From the NCBI GenBank assembly GCA_036936605.1, contig JAUPFV010000002.1:217427046-217491045 (forward strand): DNA of 64,000 nt, in the 5' to 3' direction. The notes under the pieces were generated by a model. That model had not been told where the DNA came from. It worked only from the letters and a program-made list of their open reading frames with translations, and ran no database searches. This document shows, in pieces, positions 34,712 through 46,800 of the stretch. The translations under genes were made by a program, and so were the position numbers. Numbering within the stretch: the stretch's first letter is position 1; every line of letters starts with the position of its first letter. The stretch is from Limnanthes douglasii subsp. nivea. Taxonomy: Eukaryota > Streptophyta > Magnoliopsida > Brassicales > Limnanthaceae.

Positions 34712-34872
34712 ACAATTACTTAGTAGATGGAAGATCTGAAATCAGATCTCTACATAGAGAGAAATAAAAGGAGTTTTTTTTTTATTATATACACAATTAC
34801 TTAGTAGATGGAAAATCTGAAATCAGATCTCTACATAGAGAGAAATAAAAGGAGTTTTTTTTTATTATATAC
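34712..34872. repeat. 81-bp tandem duplication
   Basis: Two units of 81 and 80 bp, each from ACAATTACTTAG to TTATTATATAC (34712-34792 and 34793-34872), differing by one substitution and one T in a T-run. This is a recent duplication. Confidence 0.95.
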
Positions 34873-35085
34873 ATAAAAAAAATTAATTTATTATTTGATG
34901 TGATCTACTATAGCTAGTTCTTATAAGCTAAATCAAAAATTTCAATATTCTAAATTACATATTTGGTTATTTTAAAAGTAAAAAATATCATTCGAACATT
35001 CTTTTTAACCAGTAACCTATCCCAAAAATTGATTAAACCTATATAGCCAAATGTATGACTCAATTTGCCTACTCGAAATACAAAT

Positions 35086-35957
35086 GTATAATAGTCTTAT
35101 TACTATTATTCCCAATAGAGTAACAATATTAATATTGCAATTTCTAATAAAGTACCATTATTAATATTGTTATTCTAATAAAAGCAGCATGATTAATTTT
35201 TGTATCTTTAAATGAATAATAAGATTTATTCTCGTTAATCTAAACAATTGAAATGATTTTTTTATATAAAAAATGAATAACATGATTTATTTTCGTTAAT
35301 CGAAATATCTAGGAATATAAGTTTTATCTTGTTATTACTAAACAAAACACATGTTATATAACTTTAACATTGAACCTCTTTTAATCATAACACCAAAACA
35401 TTCATATGTTTGAGGTGCGAATTTAAATTTACATTCTCACTACAATTTTATAACTAAACATCTCTTTTATTAGATAAAAGAGTCTCAATGTAGTCCTAGT
35501 TAAAGAAGTGAGGAGAGTGAAGAAAGAATAAATAAAGTTTAGGTTGACACTTGTATATCAGATTAAATTTTATCTATTCTCTTCTCACTTTCGTCACTTC
35601 TTTAGCTAAGGCTAACTTGAGACTTTTAGATCTAATAAAAGAATTATATTTAGTTACAAAATTATAGCGAGAATGAAAATTTAAATTCACACCTCAAACA
35701 TATAAGTGATTTGGTGTTATGATTAAAAATGGTTCAATGCTACATCTATATATCATGTGCTTTGTTTATTAGTAACAATAACAAAACTTTTATTCCAAGT
35801 TATTCTTATTCACGAAAATCAATCATGTTCTACATTTTTTATAAAAAAAATCTTTAAGTTGTTTAGATTAACGAAAATGAATATTGTTATTCGTTTAAAA
35901 ATACAAAAATTAATCATGTTACTTCTAATAGGAATAATAGTAATAAGACTATTACAC
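35086..35957. mobile_element. Large imperfect inverted repeat, foldback-like element
   Basis: The left arm (35086-35540, 455 bp) and right arm (35565-35957, 393 bp) are reverse complements along their length, around a 24-base loop. Matching landmarks include TTTAATCATAACACC / GGTGTTATGATTAAA and TATGTTTGAGGTG / CACCTCAAACATA. The left arm carries about 60 extra bases near 35120-35190. There is no coding capacity. The shape fits a foldback or hairpin MITE, but I see no clear target-site duplication. Confidence 0.85.
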
Positions 35958-36017
35958 TATTACTAATAACAGTAATAAGACTGTTACACTAATACTAATA
36001 ACAGTAATAAGAGTGTT
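35934..36017. repeat. About 31-bp tandem repeat at the foldback edge, 3 units
   Basis: Three successive units carry AGTAATAAGA(C/G)T(A/G)TTAC. They overlap the outer end of the right arm. The left arm starts with the reverse complement of one such unit, so the repeat belongs to the element's terminus. Confidence 0.8.
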
Positions 36018-36149
36018 ACCACGTGAGATGTATGGAAGTACTTCACATGGCTCTGCGGAGTCCTCATTAGTAATCATATGTCATTGCAACCCATTATTAG
36101 TTGCTAGTTCTGGTAAACAAATAAACATATCTAAATTAGAACTATTTGC
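36018..36149. other. Short spacer between the foldback element and the LINE relic
   Basis: Nothing is recognised. Confidence 0.5.
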
Positions 36150-37640
36150 TCCCAGTCATATGTTGGGTTGTTTGGTCAGCTAGAAACAAATCTAAATTTA
36201 ATCATCAAACATTTCAATCAATAATATGGTAGACAAAATACTATATAAGATAGCTAAACTTGACTGTGATAAACTCCTTAAAAAAGAATTCTAGTACGAT
36301 GATTTAAAGACTGCCTATAAACTAGGTTGCTTCCATAACCTTACTAATTCTAACAAAGCCATTGTTGTCAAATGGCTACCTCCTATAAACAATATACTCA
36401 AACTTAATTATGATGGTTCGGAATTCAATGGAGGTAGTCCCATTAGAAATAACAAGGGTGATATGGTTACTACTGTGGCCAGATTGTATAAAAAATAATC
36501 TGCACTTATAGGTGAGTCTATAGCCCTCTTAGGCCAGACTGTATAAAAAATAATCTACACTTATAGGTGAGTCTATAGCCCTCTTAGATGGTCTCATATT
36601 GTGCAAAGATAATGGCTTTAATATTTAGATATTGAAATTGATTTAATCATTCTATTTTAAATATTAGCTAATGAGAAGACACCTTGATTGCTAGCTCCTA
36701 CCAGAAAACTCACATCTCTTTTTATGTATCCCAAACACATACTGTTGATTTGATTGCGAAAGTTACACTCAAATGTAGAACTAACTGTGATATCAACAAA
36801 ATCAGACCCCCTGCTAAACTAAAGGTCATTCTCCTATTGTAAAGTTTAGATGTGGATTATTTACGATTGACGAACTGATAGCTTAGCAAAATGTGTAGAT
36901 ATTCACAATCTTATCCTTCAATACCAAAATCAAACATCCAATTCTAATATCTTAACAATTATTCCTCTATATTACTAACATCTTTTGTAAGGAGGTAGTA
37001 ATACCTGACTTATTCTGTAATTGCTAGATCTACAATCTCTAATGATCCACAACAGATCTGCTCGAAAGCTTCCTGCCAATTTCAACCTTCAGGAACCCTG
37101 CGAAATGAAAAACCCAAACTCTCGATAAACCAAACAACTAATCAAAAGAATCGAGAACTAAAAAAATGAATCAAACTCATAATATAGAACATTACGAAAA
37201 CATCTACCTTTATAGACTCAAAATTAGTCAAACTGATTTTTTATAAGTAAAAAACATGAACAAGAAGCGTCCATCGGAAACCCTAATCACCGCTCCAAAA
37301 TTGCCCTCTCCCTCACCAAAAAATATAAGCATTTTATATAGCAGTGTTGGACCTGTTGGGCCTATTGGGTATTTTAACTTGTTGGACCGATAGCGTAGAT
37401 AATTAGTCCACTATATTGATTCAGAGATTGAATAAGTTCTACTCCCTACTTTGACTCGCCGGTCGAATAAATTCTACCACCTATCAATTTTGTTTTTGTC
37501 TTTTTAAAAATGAGAGATTGTTTTAGATAGTTGATGGTATTAGGCCATAAATATATCTAATCGAACTAACGTATCATTAAGGCCTTTATAGGCCGGCTAT
37601 TATTGAATGAAAGCTTATTTTGATTAAAAAAAGTTTTTTT
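36150..37640 (+). pseudogene. LINE C-terminal/RNase H relic
   Basis: The piece starts with ICWVVWSARNK, matching the same place in the LINEs at 6390 and 46230. It continues with RNase H segments KLNYDGSEFNGG, NNKGDMVTTVARLYK and IGESIALLDGL, then VDLIAKVTLKCRT near the end. Frameshifts and stops are frequent. A TTATTTTGATTAAAAAAA end (about 37617-37634) looks like the 3' terminus. It belongs to a related but different LINE, with the 5' part missing. Confidence 0.75.
36477..36586. repeat. 55-bp tandem duplication in the LINE relic
   Basis: Two 55-bp units (36477-36531 and 36532-36586), each starting GGCCAGA(T/C)TGTAT and ending ATAGCCCTCTTA, differ at two positions. The duplication adds stops to the RNase H frame. 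Confidence 0.95.
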
Positions 37641-38566
37641 TTTAGCCAAAAAAAATCTAATTTTATATTTGATAAATTAATTTGATTTCGATTCGGATAA
37701 TAAACCACCTACTAGTAGTCTAGTACCGATGCAAGTGTGAGTCATCTTATATATTCAGCACAAAAGCATAAGCTCAGTAAAAAAAATCTCCGGCTTCGAC
37801 ACCAATAATCTCAAGGTAACAGTCTCTGAATCTAACATTTCTTTTGATTTGATAACTGATACGATCATCGTCCAGTTTTTTTCCTCTGGTCACAAACTGT
37901 TCCATTTTGCCCGATTCGACAAAAAAATTAGATCGAAATGGATGAAAAGTTGTAATATTTGTCTCCATGATTGATGATGATTTGTTTTTTTCCGTCTTAT
38001 AAATGGGTAAATTGCTATGGATTTGGTTATGTAGTGTTGGTTGCATAAAAAATTGAGTGGAAACGAGAAAGAAAACACTAATTTTATGTGTATACTTAAG
38101 AGTTAAATTGTTGTTATGATTTGCAGTGATCTACAAGTATGGCTGCAGAGGGACGAGGAATCGCTAAAGATGTCACCGAAGTAATTTGGTTTATCATTTG
38201 GGTTTCTAGTGTTCTTATTTCTCAGTATATAGAGCTGTTTTATTCGGACTAATTTTGAAATTATGAGCAGCTAATTGGTAATACCCCACTAGTTTATCTT
38301 AATAATGTGGTTGATGGCTGCGTTGGTCGAATTGCTGCTAAACTAGAGATGATGGAACCATGTTCTAGTGTCAAAAACAGGTATTTTAAGAAGTTTAGTG
38401 ATAAAAACTTATGATTGCAATGATAGTATGATAGTTGTCTTTTGGACTAATTTTATTTACATGATAATTGAGATATTTTTGTTATACAGGATTCAGGATT
38501 GGTTACAGTATGATTACTGATGCGGAAGCAAAGGGCCTGATCAAGCCAGGGGAGGTTAGTTACTTG

Positions 38567-38784
38567 TGTTATAAAATACTATGCAATTATCACTAAATGG
38601 CTCAAGCACAGAATATATGCGAATGAAAGATTTAAATGAAACACAGGATTTAACGTGGTTCGACAATTGTCTACGTCCACGGGCACCGCCAGAGAAAAGA
38701 GTTTCACTATGATAGAAAAGGTTACAGATTTCAGATTGTGTTTTGTGTCGCCCTAGTAATCTATTTATAGGGAATTAATAGACT
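38567..38784 (-). repeat. Truncated 3' LTR of the Copia element, copy B
   Basis: The first about 216 bp match the LTR at 829 onward. The sequence then jumps at CTT (38783-38785) into element-internal DNA equivalent to 1250 in copy A. The lost 205 bp include the tandem-repeat half of the LTR and the polypurine tract. Confidence 0.9.
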
Positions 38785-38840
38785 TCACTATCAACAAAGA
38801 ATCTTCTCTTCTTCTGACTTACCAAATGCCCTTAAGGCAT

Positions 38841-41800
38841 TCACTCTATACTGCGAACACCGATCCAGTTTAGGCATTCCCTAAACTTTCGAACTGATAC
38901 TGCCTTGGTCATTATATCTGCTGGATTATCGTGTGTAGACACTTTCTTCACATCAACAATTCCCTTTGATATTATATCACGAATAAAATGATACCTGACA
39001 TCTATGTGCTTTGTACGCTCATGGTACATCTGGTTCCCTGTAAGGTGTATGTCGCTTTGACTGTCACAAAACACTTTTGTAGTAGTCCTATCCAAGCCCA
39101 AATCTGCCACCAAACCTTGCAACCATATTGCCTCTTTAACTGCTTCTGTTACCGCCATGTACTCTGCCTCTGTTGTAGACAAAGCTACAGTAGCTTGCAA
39201 CTGCGCTTTCCAACTGATCGCACTCCCAGCTAGAGTAAATACATATCCTGTCAGAGATCTTCTTTTATCCATATCACCTGCAAAATCAGAATCAACAAAA
39301 CCAACCAATGATCCTGCAACATCATTCAGCGATTCACCAATATCGGTTTTGTTAAAAGTTAAGCCAACGTTCACAGTATTCTTCAGATACCGAAGTATCC
39401 ATTTCACTGCCTGCCAGTGTTCTTTCCCAGGACATCCCATGTACCTGCTAACTACACTAACCGCATGTGAAATATCAGGACGTGTGCATACCATAGCATA
39501 CATGATACTACCAACTGCACTTGCATATGGAACCTTCGACATTTGCTCCAACTCAGCATCGTCCTTGGCCGCTTCTACTGCAGACAACTTGAAATGAGTA
39601 GCAAAAGGAATGTTAACTGCTTTAGCATCAAACATGTTGAATCGTTTTAACACTTTCTCAATATAGCTTTGTTGAGACAAGTGTAATGTTCCTAAATTTC
39701 TGTTCCTGATAATCTCCATACCAAGAATTTTCTTTGCTCTACCCAGATCATTCATCTCAAACTCGGCACTAAGCTGCTTCTTTAACTGCACAATGTGTGA
39801 CATACTACAAGCAGCAATAAGCATATCATCCACATACAACAACAAGTAAACATAAGAATCATCTGACATCTTTTGATGATACACACAACTATCATATGGA
39901 CTCCTCGTGAACCCTTTTGACACCATGAATGTATCAAAACGTTTGTACCATTGCCTAGGTGACTGTTTCAAACCATACAGTGACTTTTTCAGCAGACAAA
40001 CTTTGTCCTCCATATTAGGTTCGATAAATCCCTCTGGTTGTCTCATGTAGATTTGCTCCTCCAATTCACCATGTAGAAACGCAGTCTTCACATCCAACTG
40101 CTCAAGCTCTAAATCTTGCAAAACTACTATGGCTAACAAAACTCGAATCGAACTATGCTTCACCACTGGAGAAAACACTTCATTGAAGTCGATTCCTTCC
40201 CTTTGAGTAAAACCCTTAGCGACCAGTCTTGCTTTGAATCGAGATGCCTCAACCCCTGGATTACCTTCCTTTTTCTTGAACACCCATTTACTGCCTACTA
40301 TCTTCTGTCCTTTAGGCAAATCAACAAGCTTCCATGTTTGATTCTTATGAAGAGATTCAATCTCTTCTCCCATAGCACCAATCCATCGATCTGCCTCTGA
40401 ACTTGCTATAGCTTCTTTGTAGCTACTAGGTTCCTGCATCTCAACTTCTTCTGCAACTGACAGAGCATATGCAACTAGATTCACATACCTTTTTGGAAGT
40501 CTAATATCTCTTTTTTCTCTGCCCAATGCTATGCTATAAGGTTGTTGTTCTGGTTCAGGCGCATCATCGTAACTATCATCTGATGTTGACGCTTCACCTC
40601 CTGATTCTGGATCCACCTCAGAACCACTTGAATTATTGGACCTGCTAGGCACTGATTCTACTTCAAGCTCCACCTGTTTACTCACAACCGATCCTGATTC
40701 GACCATTTCTCCTACTTCCTTCTGACTGTCTATCGAAGCAAACTCATTAAAAGTAACGTCCCTACTGATGAGAAAACCTGGAGACTTTGGAGAGGTACAC
40801 CATAACCTATATCCCTTCACTCCAGTAGCATATCCTAGAAATATGCATCTCTTTGCCCTCGGCTCAAGCTTACCATCTCTCACATGAGCATACGCAGGAC
40901 AACCGAACACCCTCAAATGTTCATAATCAGCCGACGATCCAGACCAAATCTCAAAAGGAGTTTTACAATCAATAGCCGTTGATGGAGACCGATTCACCAA
41001 GTAACACGTTGTATTGATACCTTCAGCCCAAAAATCCTTTCCCACACCGGAATGTGAGAGCATACTTCGTGCCTTGTCACAAAGTGTTTTGTTCATTCTT
41101 TCTGCGACTCCATTCTGTTGTGGTGTTCTAGAACAAGTGCGATGGCGCACTATTCCCTCAGCTTCGCAGAACTCGTTGAACTCACGACTGCAATATTCTA
41201 ACCCATTATCTGTCCTAAGACCTTTGATTTTTCTTCCTGTTTGCTTCTCAATCATCGTCTTCCATTTGACAAAGGTTGAATATGCCTCATCTTTCGTTTT
41301 CAGAAAGTAAACCCACACCATCCTTGAATAATCATCAATCAAACTCATGTAGTATCTGGCTCCGCTCTTGGATGGAATTCTGTTTGGACCCCAAAGATCT
41401 GAGTGAATGTAGTCCACTGTGCCTTTAGTCTTTCTTACAGCCGATTTGCTGAATTTGACTCTAGTTTGTTTACCAAACACACAGTGCTCACAAAATCCCA
41501 ATGATTCTGCTTTATACCCTTTAAATAAATCTCTTTTTCCCAAAACAGCTAATCCTCTGTCACTCATGTGACCAAGACGCCAATGCCACAACTTATTTTG
41601 ATCCTGCCTACTTTGGCTATTACTTCCTGATGATGCTACTGCAGCATCGCCCATAACAACACTCCCCTGGAGAATGTAAAGACCCTTCTGCAAACTACCT
41701 TTCATGCATACCATTGAGCCTTTTGTCACTTTGATTACACCATTTTCTGCATGGTACTTGTAACCCCGAGAGTCTAGAGTCCCAAGAGAAATCAGGTTTC

Positions 41801-42854
41801 TTTTTAACCCAGGAACATGCCAGCACGTCAAGATTCTAACAACCCCGTCAAACATTCTGATTCTGACGTTACCAATACCACCAACAGTCAACGAATGATT
41901 GTTCCCTAAATAGACAGTTCCCTGCATTGGCTTGTACGTATCAAACCACTGCTTGAACTGACACATGTGATATGTAGCGCCAGTATCAAGTACCCAAGAG
42001 TTTTGCCCAAAGTCTGAACTCACGGACAATACATCTCCTTTACCACTGTTTTCACTATCGTCGGAATCGTTCACACCTTCAACAATGTTTGCTGCATTTT
42101 CCTTTTGATTTCCCTTCTTACCATTCAGTTTCGGACAATCTCTCCTATAATGACCCTGCTCACCGCATTCATAACAGTTTGAGTGCTTCACCCTTGACTT
42201 GGACCTCAAGTTCTTCCTTCTTAAAGAACTCGATTTGCTTTTAGATATTCCCCTAGTCATAAGACCTTCCCCTTCAGCTTGATTGTCTGGCTGCAACTGT
42301 CTCATCTCTTTTGATTTCAGTGCCCCTTTGACATCTGCTAGCGATAACTTATCCTTACCATACATAATGGTATCTACGAAGTTTTCATAGGGAGCTGGTA
42401 ACGATCTCAATACAAACAAAGCTCGATCCTCATCCTCAATATTGATATCTATATTCTCCAAGTCCATTATAATTGATTTAAAATTATCTAGGTGCTCTGT
42501 TATGGACATACCTTCTTTCAATCTGAAATCATACAAACGTTTCTTCAAATATAATCGGTTTACTACTGATTTCTCTGAGTAAAGATCTCCTAGCTTTCTC
42601 CATGCGCAGGCATCAGTCTTCTCACCACTAATCTCGCGAAGCACATTGTCTTTCACACTCATTAAAATCCAGCGCAAAGCCCTTTCTTGAAGATCTTGTT
42701 TCTCCTCTTCTTTCATCTCTTCTGGTAACTTATTCTCCACAGCCCTCCACAGCCCTTGCAGTACCAATGAAGATTTCAGTTTAATCTTCCACAACGCAAA
42801 GCTGGATCCCCCATAAAAATTTTCAATCATGTATTTTGTTGCTGTAGACGCCAT
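38841..42854 (-). CDS. Copia gag-pol polyprotein (1337 aa), intact frame
   Basis: This is a single uninterrupted frame of typical Tnt1-type length. Domains in order: gag (1-200), zinc knuckle CX2CX4HX4C at 227-240, aspartic protease with DTGA at 290-293, gag-pre-integrase and HHCC zinc site (H424, H429, C455, C458), and integrase catalytic residues D486, D549 and E585 (35-residue spacing). The reverse transcriptase has [10 protein letters not shown] near 920 and YVDD at 1007-1010. The RNase H has DSDFAGD near 1188 and STTEAEY near 1226. Every expected catalytic residue I looked for is present. The start is the first Met, 40 bases downstream of the primer-binding site. In a living element the product is processed into capsid, protease, integrase and RT/RNase H for cytoplasmic particle assembly and reinsertion. 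Confidence 0.95.
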   Translation of the reverse strand: MASTATKYMIENFYGGSSFALWKIKLKSSLVLQGLWRAVENKLPEEMKEEEKQDLQERALRWILMSVKDNVLREISGEKTDACAWRKLGDLYSEKSVVNRLYLKKRLYDFRLKEGMSITEHLDNFKSIIMDLENIDINIEDEDRALFVLRSLPAPYENFVDTIMYGKDKLSLADVKGALKSKEMRQLQPDNQAEGEGLMTRGISKSKSSSLRRKNLRSKSRVKHSNCYECGEQGHYRRDCPKLNGKKGNQKENAANIVEGVNDSDDSENSGKGDVLSVSSDFGQNSWVLDTGATYHMCQFKQWFDTYKPMQGTVYLGNNHSLTVGGIGNVRIRMFDGVVRILTCWHVPGLKRNLISLGTLDSRGYKYHAENGVIKVTKGSMVCMKGSLQKGLYILQGSVVMGDAAVASSGSNSQSRQDQNKLWHWRLGHMSDRGLAVLGKRDLFKGYKAESLGFCEHCVFGKQTRVKFSKSAVRKTKGTVDYIHSDLWGPNRIPSKSGARYYMSLIDDYSRMVWVYFLKTKDEAYSTFVKWKTMIEKQTGRKIKGLRTDNGLEYCSREFNEFCEAEGIVRHRTCSRTPQQNGVAERMNKTLCDKARSMLSHSGVGKDFWAEGINTTCYLVNRSPSTAIDCKTPFEIWSGSSADYEHLRVFGCPAYAHVRDGKLEPRAKRCIFLGYATGVKGYRLWCTSPKSPGFLISRDVTFNEFASIDSQKEVGEMVESGSVVSKQVELEVESVPSRSNNSSGSEVDPESGGEASTSDDSYDDAPEPEQQPYSIALGREKRDIRLPKRYVNLVAYALSVAEEVEMQEPSSYKEAIASSEADRWIGAMGEEIESLHKNQTWKLVDLPKGQKIVGSKWVFKKKEGNPGVEASRFKARLVAKGFTQREGIDFNEVFSPVVKHSSIRVLLAIVVLQDLELEQLDVKTAFLHGELEEQIYMRQPEGFIEPNMEDKVCLLKKSLYGLKQSPRQWYKRFDTFMVSKGFTRSPYDSCVYHQKMSDDSYVYLLLYVDDMLIAACSMSHIVQLKKQLSAEFEMNDLGRAKKILGMEIIRNRNLGTLHLSQQSYIEKVLKRFNMFDAKAVNIPFATHFKLSAVEAAKDDAELEQMSKVPYASAVGSIMYAMVCTRPDISHAVSVVSRYMGCPGKEHWQAVKWILRYLKNTVNVGLTFNKTDIGESLNDVAGSLVGFVDSDFAGDMDKRRSLTGYVFTLAGSAISWKAQLQATVALSTTEAEYMAVTEAVKEAIWLQGLVADLGLDRTTTKVFCDSQSDIHLTGNQMYHERTKHIDVRYHFIRDIISKGIVDVKKVSTHDNPADIMTKAVSVRKFRECLNWIGVRSIE

Positions 42855-42893
42855 TGTGAAACCCTAATTGCAAAAGCCCTAATTTCACCACGT

Positions 42894-42906
42894 GGCTCTG
42901 ATACCA
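42894..42906 (-). other. Primer-binding site for initiator tRNA-Met
   Basis: The minus strand reads TGGTATCAGAGCC, the standard plant Copia primer-binding site complementary to the 3' end of initiator methionine tRNA. It lies four bases inside the 5' LTR edge. Confidence 0.9.
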
Positions 42907-42910
42907 ATTT

Positions 42911-43303
42911 TGTTATAAAATACTATGCAATTATCACTAAATGGCTCAAGCACAGAATATATGCGAATGAAAGATTTAAATGAAACACAGGATTTAACGT
43001 GGTTCGACAATTGTCTACGTCCACGGGCGCCGCCAGAGAAAAGAGTTTCACTATGATAGAGAAGGTTACAGATTTCAGATTGTGTTTTGTGTCGCCCTAG
43101 TAATCTATTTATAGGGAATTAATAGACTTACTAGACTATGGGCCTAATGGGCTCATACCACAAGACTGGCTCTTTTGAAGTGATTGGACAATATCATTAT
43201 CACAACACAAAACTGTCCTGCCGGACACAGTACACTGTCAAGGCACTATTCGAACTGCCGGACACAGTACACTGTCAAGGCACTATTCGACTCATTCATA
43301 GCA
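42911..43303 (-). repeat. 5' LTR of the Copia element, copy B
   Basis: It is 393 bp, starting TGTTAT and ending ATAGCA on the plus strand (one change from the perfect ATAACA of copy A). On the minus strand U3 opens with the 37-bp tandem repeat (plus-strand units 43218-43253 and 43255-43290). The TATA box is at 43105-43116. The primer-binding site abuts it on the element side. Confidence 0.93.
43105..43116 (-). promoter_or_regulatory. Copia 5' LTR TATA box, copy B
   Basis: CCCTATAAATAG on the minus strand, correctly placed to start transcription toward the polyprotein ORF. Confidence 0.7.
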
Positions 43304-43595
43304 ACTTGTGATGGGACTTTATTTGGTGTCAAGCTTATAAACTAAAATCCAAAATGCTTAATGGCACCAAACAACGTCTGAGTCTGAATGTATTATTCAA
43401 CCTCGGTGACTATACTTCTGTACCATACTTAATTTGGTTTGTCAAGTTATCTAAGTTTTTTCTGATTAAAGATTAGGTGTTTTCTTTTTGGCGACAATCG
43501 TAGTTGTCCATTCATTAATTTTATTATTATTTGTTTGTGTATGGTTTATGAAGAGCGTTCTCATTGAACCAACCAGCGGAAATACTGGTATTGGG

Positions 43596-43720
43596 TTCCG
43601 GTTCCGGTTCTGGTTTGGTCCGAGTTTGATTCGGTCCAAGTTCAGTCCGATCTCGTTTTGGTCCGTTTCGATTCCGTCCGATTTCGGTTGTTATCGGTCC
43701 GGTTCGGTCCACTTAAAAAA
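43596..43720 (+). mobile_element. GGTTC-rich segment, left part, copy B
   Basis: The counterpart of 3768-3890, at the same place after the exon 4 fragment, with only small differences. Confidence 0.45.
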
Positions 43721-43809
43721 AATTAAATCCAATTAAAATGTGATTTTTAAATTTTTTTTATATTGAAATAAATGATATAAAAACTAAATTTTATAAGTTA
43801 ATCTTTTGA

Positions 43810-46800
43810 AGTTTGGCTTTAAGAAATGAAGATTCTTATTGGAGGCAGAAGTGTTTTAATAAGTGGCTGCATGAGGGTGATGGTAACTCAAAGCTTTTCT
43901 ATAGTTATGTTGCTAAGAGGAGAAAGAGGAATGAAATTATAAGTGTTAAGGATGGAGATACCTGGCTGCTGGATAGGAATGCTATTGGAAAGTCTGCAGC
44001 GGATTATTTCAAAAATATTCTGACCTCAGATGCCCACAGAAACAAAAATGATGAGAATATGTTATTAAGTAACAAGATCATTGATTGTATCCCCTCTATT
44101 GTTACTGATAGTGATAATATTAAGCTTCTTGGCAGAATCACTACAGGAGAAATATGGAGTATAATCAGCAACATGACGAGTTATAGTGCTCCTGGTATAG
44201 ATGGATTCAATCTCTATTTTTTAAGCATTGCTGGTTGATTATCAAAAGGGATTTACGCTGTGCTTATAATGCTTTTATTGAGGATGGTCCTTTTCCTACT
44301 AGCCTTTTTTCCACTGGTATCTGCTTAGTTCCCAAGACTATTAATCCTATCTGGTGGAATAATTATAGACCAATTGGTCTATGTACTCTTATCAATAGAA
44401 TCTTTTCTACTCTTATCAACCATAGGTTGGCTGATATCTTGCCTAAGATTGTGTCTAATGCTCAAACAGATTTTGTTAAGGGCATGCTTATCCATGACAA
44501 TATTTTGTTGGCTAAAGAGTTGTTATATGATATTAACAAAAAGCCTAAGAGTGGTAATATGGTGATTCAGTTAGATATGTCGAAAGCGTTCGATAGGATA
44601 TCTCATTCATTTATTTTCAGAATTCTAAATGCTTTTGGTTTCAACAATAAGTTTGTAAACATTATCAAGAAAATGATCTCTGATGTGCATGTTTCTATGC
44701 TTGTTAATGGTGATACCTTTGATTACTTTAAAATGAAGAGAGGGTTAAGGCAAGGGGATCCTATCTCCCATAGCCTTTTTATTATTGGTTAAGAATTGCT
44801 TAGTAGGGGTCTTAATAATCTGTTTATTAATCATCCTAAAATGTGTTATGCCTCGAGATCTAAGTTTATAATCCCTTATATCATGTTTGCTGATGACATT
44901 CTGCTTTTCACTAATAGCATTTCTAATTCTATTAATACTCTAAGCAGTTTTCTAGATTTGTATCAACAGGTTTCAGGTCAGGCCATCAACAAGAGCAAAA
45001 CAAAGTTGGTTGTTTCTTCTAAGTCCAGTTCCTCAAAGGTTCACAGTCTTACGGTGAAAACTGGGTTTGATGTGGATTTCCTTCCTATCACTCATTTAGG
45101 CATCACTGTCTCTAATAACAACAAGGCTAAAGTCTACAACTCTATACTTAACAAGATTAATGACAGAATTTCAGATTGGGAGAGTAAAGTTCTCTCTTAT
45201 GGTGCAAGGTTATCTTTAATTTCTAATGTTCTCCTCCCTATTACTTATTATTGGTTACAATGCTGTGTTATCCCTAGATCTATCATTAATAAGATTGAAT
45301 ATACTTTTAATATATTTCTTTGGAGAACTAAATATAATAAAAAAAGTATTCATTGGTCTACATGGTCATAAATTTGTAAGCCTTTTAGTGAGGGAGGCCT
45401 TAATGTTAGAAGTTTATTGGATATTCAGAATTGTTTTTCCCAGAAGCTTTGGTTTAAGTTTAGAAGTAATTCTTGTCTTTGGTCTAATGTAATGAATGAT
45501 ATTTACTGCAATCATAATCATCCTTTATATATTAACAACAAAAAGGGCTCATTAGTTTGGAACAGGCTTTGCAATATTCGTAATCAAGCTGAAAGCAATG
45601 TTACCTGGATCCTTGGAAGAGGAAATATTTATTTTTGGAAGGATGCTTGGCATGATCTACCTGAAATTGCCACTGAAAGCAACGTAAACTGGTATCTAGA
45701 TGTAAAAGTTAACTTCTTTTGGCAAAATAATTCCAGGAATTTGGATGGTTTGCAGGGTAGTATTGATAACAACAGGATGCAGTTGATTAAAAACCTTCGT
45801 ATAACTGATAATGAGGACAAAATTTGCTGGAGGCTTTCGAAAGATGGATGGTTCAACTTCAAACAGACTTGGGACAATATTAGAACTAAGCATAACATCT
45901 CAAACCTTTACAGCAAGATTTGGAACTTGAAAATCCCTAGGAAGTTTTGTTTTATAACTTGGAAGCTCTTACATAATTTTATTTCTATTGATTCTATTAT
46001 GATGAGGAGATACATTAGTATGGCCTCTAAGTGTATGTTCTGTGAGAATTGTGAGAGTAAAAATCATTTGTTTTTCAATTGCTCCTTTGCGTGGCAGATT
46101 TGGAATTGGTTTTCAAACATCTTTAACATCAAAATCCAAAGATTCATGACCATTTCTCATGTTTTAAGATGTTGGTTTTGGTTTTCAAAAGCTGATTTTC
46201 ATGTTACTAATTTGGTTCCTCAGGTTATTTGTTGGGTTGTTTGGAAAGCTAGAAACTCTATTAAGCATAAAGGGATTCAATTCAATGTTAACAAAGCTAT
46301 TGATATCATTATTAGTGTTATTAAAGGTGGTGATATTTCTGGTAATCTAAATCACAAGCATTGGCTAAAGGCTTATAATGCAGGGGTTTTGCTTAGCTGT
46401 AGTTCGATTGAAACAAAGAGCAAGCTGGTTTACCTGAGATGGGATCATCCTGTGCAGCCCAGATTGAAGATGAATGTTAATGGCTCTTGTGCCTTGAATG
46501 GAGAAGCTGCTACTGGGGTTCTCGTTAGAAACAACGACGGTCATATCATTCAAGCTTATGGTAACCTGTTGGGTAAAACCACTCCTCTTCAGGCTGAAAT
46601 CATGGCATTGCTTCTCGGCTTGATTGAATGCTACAAGAACAATTGGACTCAAGTTGACATTGAGTCTCATTCTTTGATCCTAATTAAGCAGCTCTTAAGC
46701 AAGTCATCTAGCGATTTTGAAGATCATCACATAAGTTAATGTCGAAATCTTATTCATCGGGATATGAAATTAAAGCATATCTCTAGGGTCCAAAACCAAG

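Larger units (their letters stand above)
38567..43303 (-). mobile_element. Near-complete Tnt1-like Copia LTR retrotransposon, copy B
   Basis: The element lies antisense in intron 3 of the cysteine synthase pseudogene. The 5' LTR is 42911-43303 (393 bp). A primer-binding site TGGTATCAGAGCC (minus strand of 42894-42906), matching the 3' end of initiator tRNA-Met, follows it. The polyprotein ORF is 38841-42854. The 3' LTR starts at 38567 but is cut at about 38783: 205 bp covering the rest of the LTR and the polypurine tract are missing, with a CTT microhomology at the join. Target repeats ACTTG flank it at 38562-38566 and 43304-43308. Protease-integrase-RT-RNase H order and the PBS place it in Ty1/Copia, near Tnt1. 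With no polypurine tract it should not replicate autonomously. Confidence 0.95.
37739..43595 (+). pseudogene. Cytosolic cysteine synthase 5' fragment, copy B
   Basis: It has the same exon set as copy A: coding exon 1 at 38139-38180 with an intact ATG (MAAEGRGIAKDVTE), exon 2 at 38271-38380, exon 3 at 38497-38554 and an exon 4 fragment at 43554-43595. Exon phases match the plant OAS-TL family. The Asp following the PLP lysine is Asn here (codon AAC near 38376; copy A has GAC). A 4.7-kb Copia element sits in intron 3, in antisense orientation. After PTSGNTGIG the reading frame runs into GGTTC-rich repeat DNA, so about two thirds of the enzyme is absent. A truncated transcript is conceivable, because promoter, ATG and splice sites survive, but no activity is expected. 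Confidence 0.88.

Noticed and set aside
1..43595. Functional cysteine synthase gene
   Set aside because: Only the first third of the coding sequence is present in either copy, and exon 4 runs into repeat DNA.
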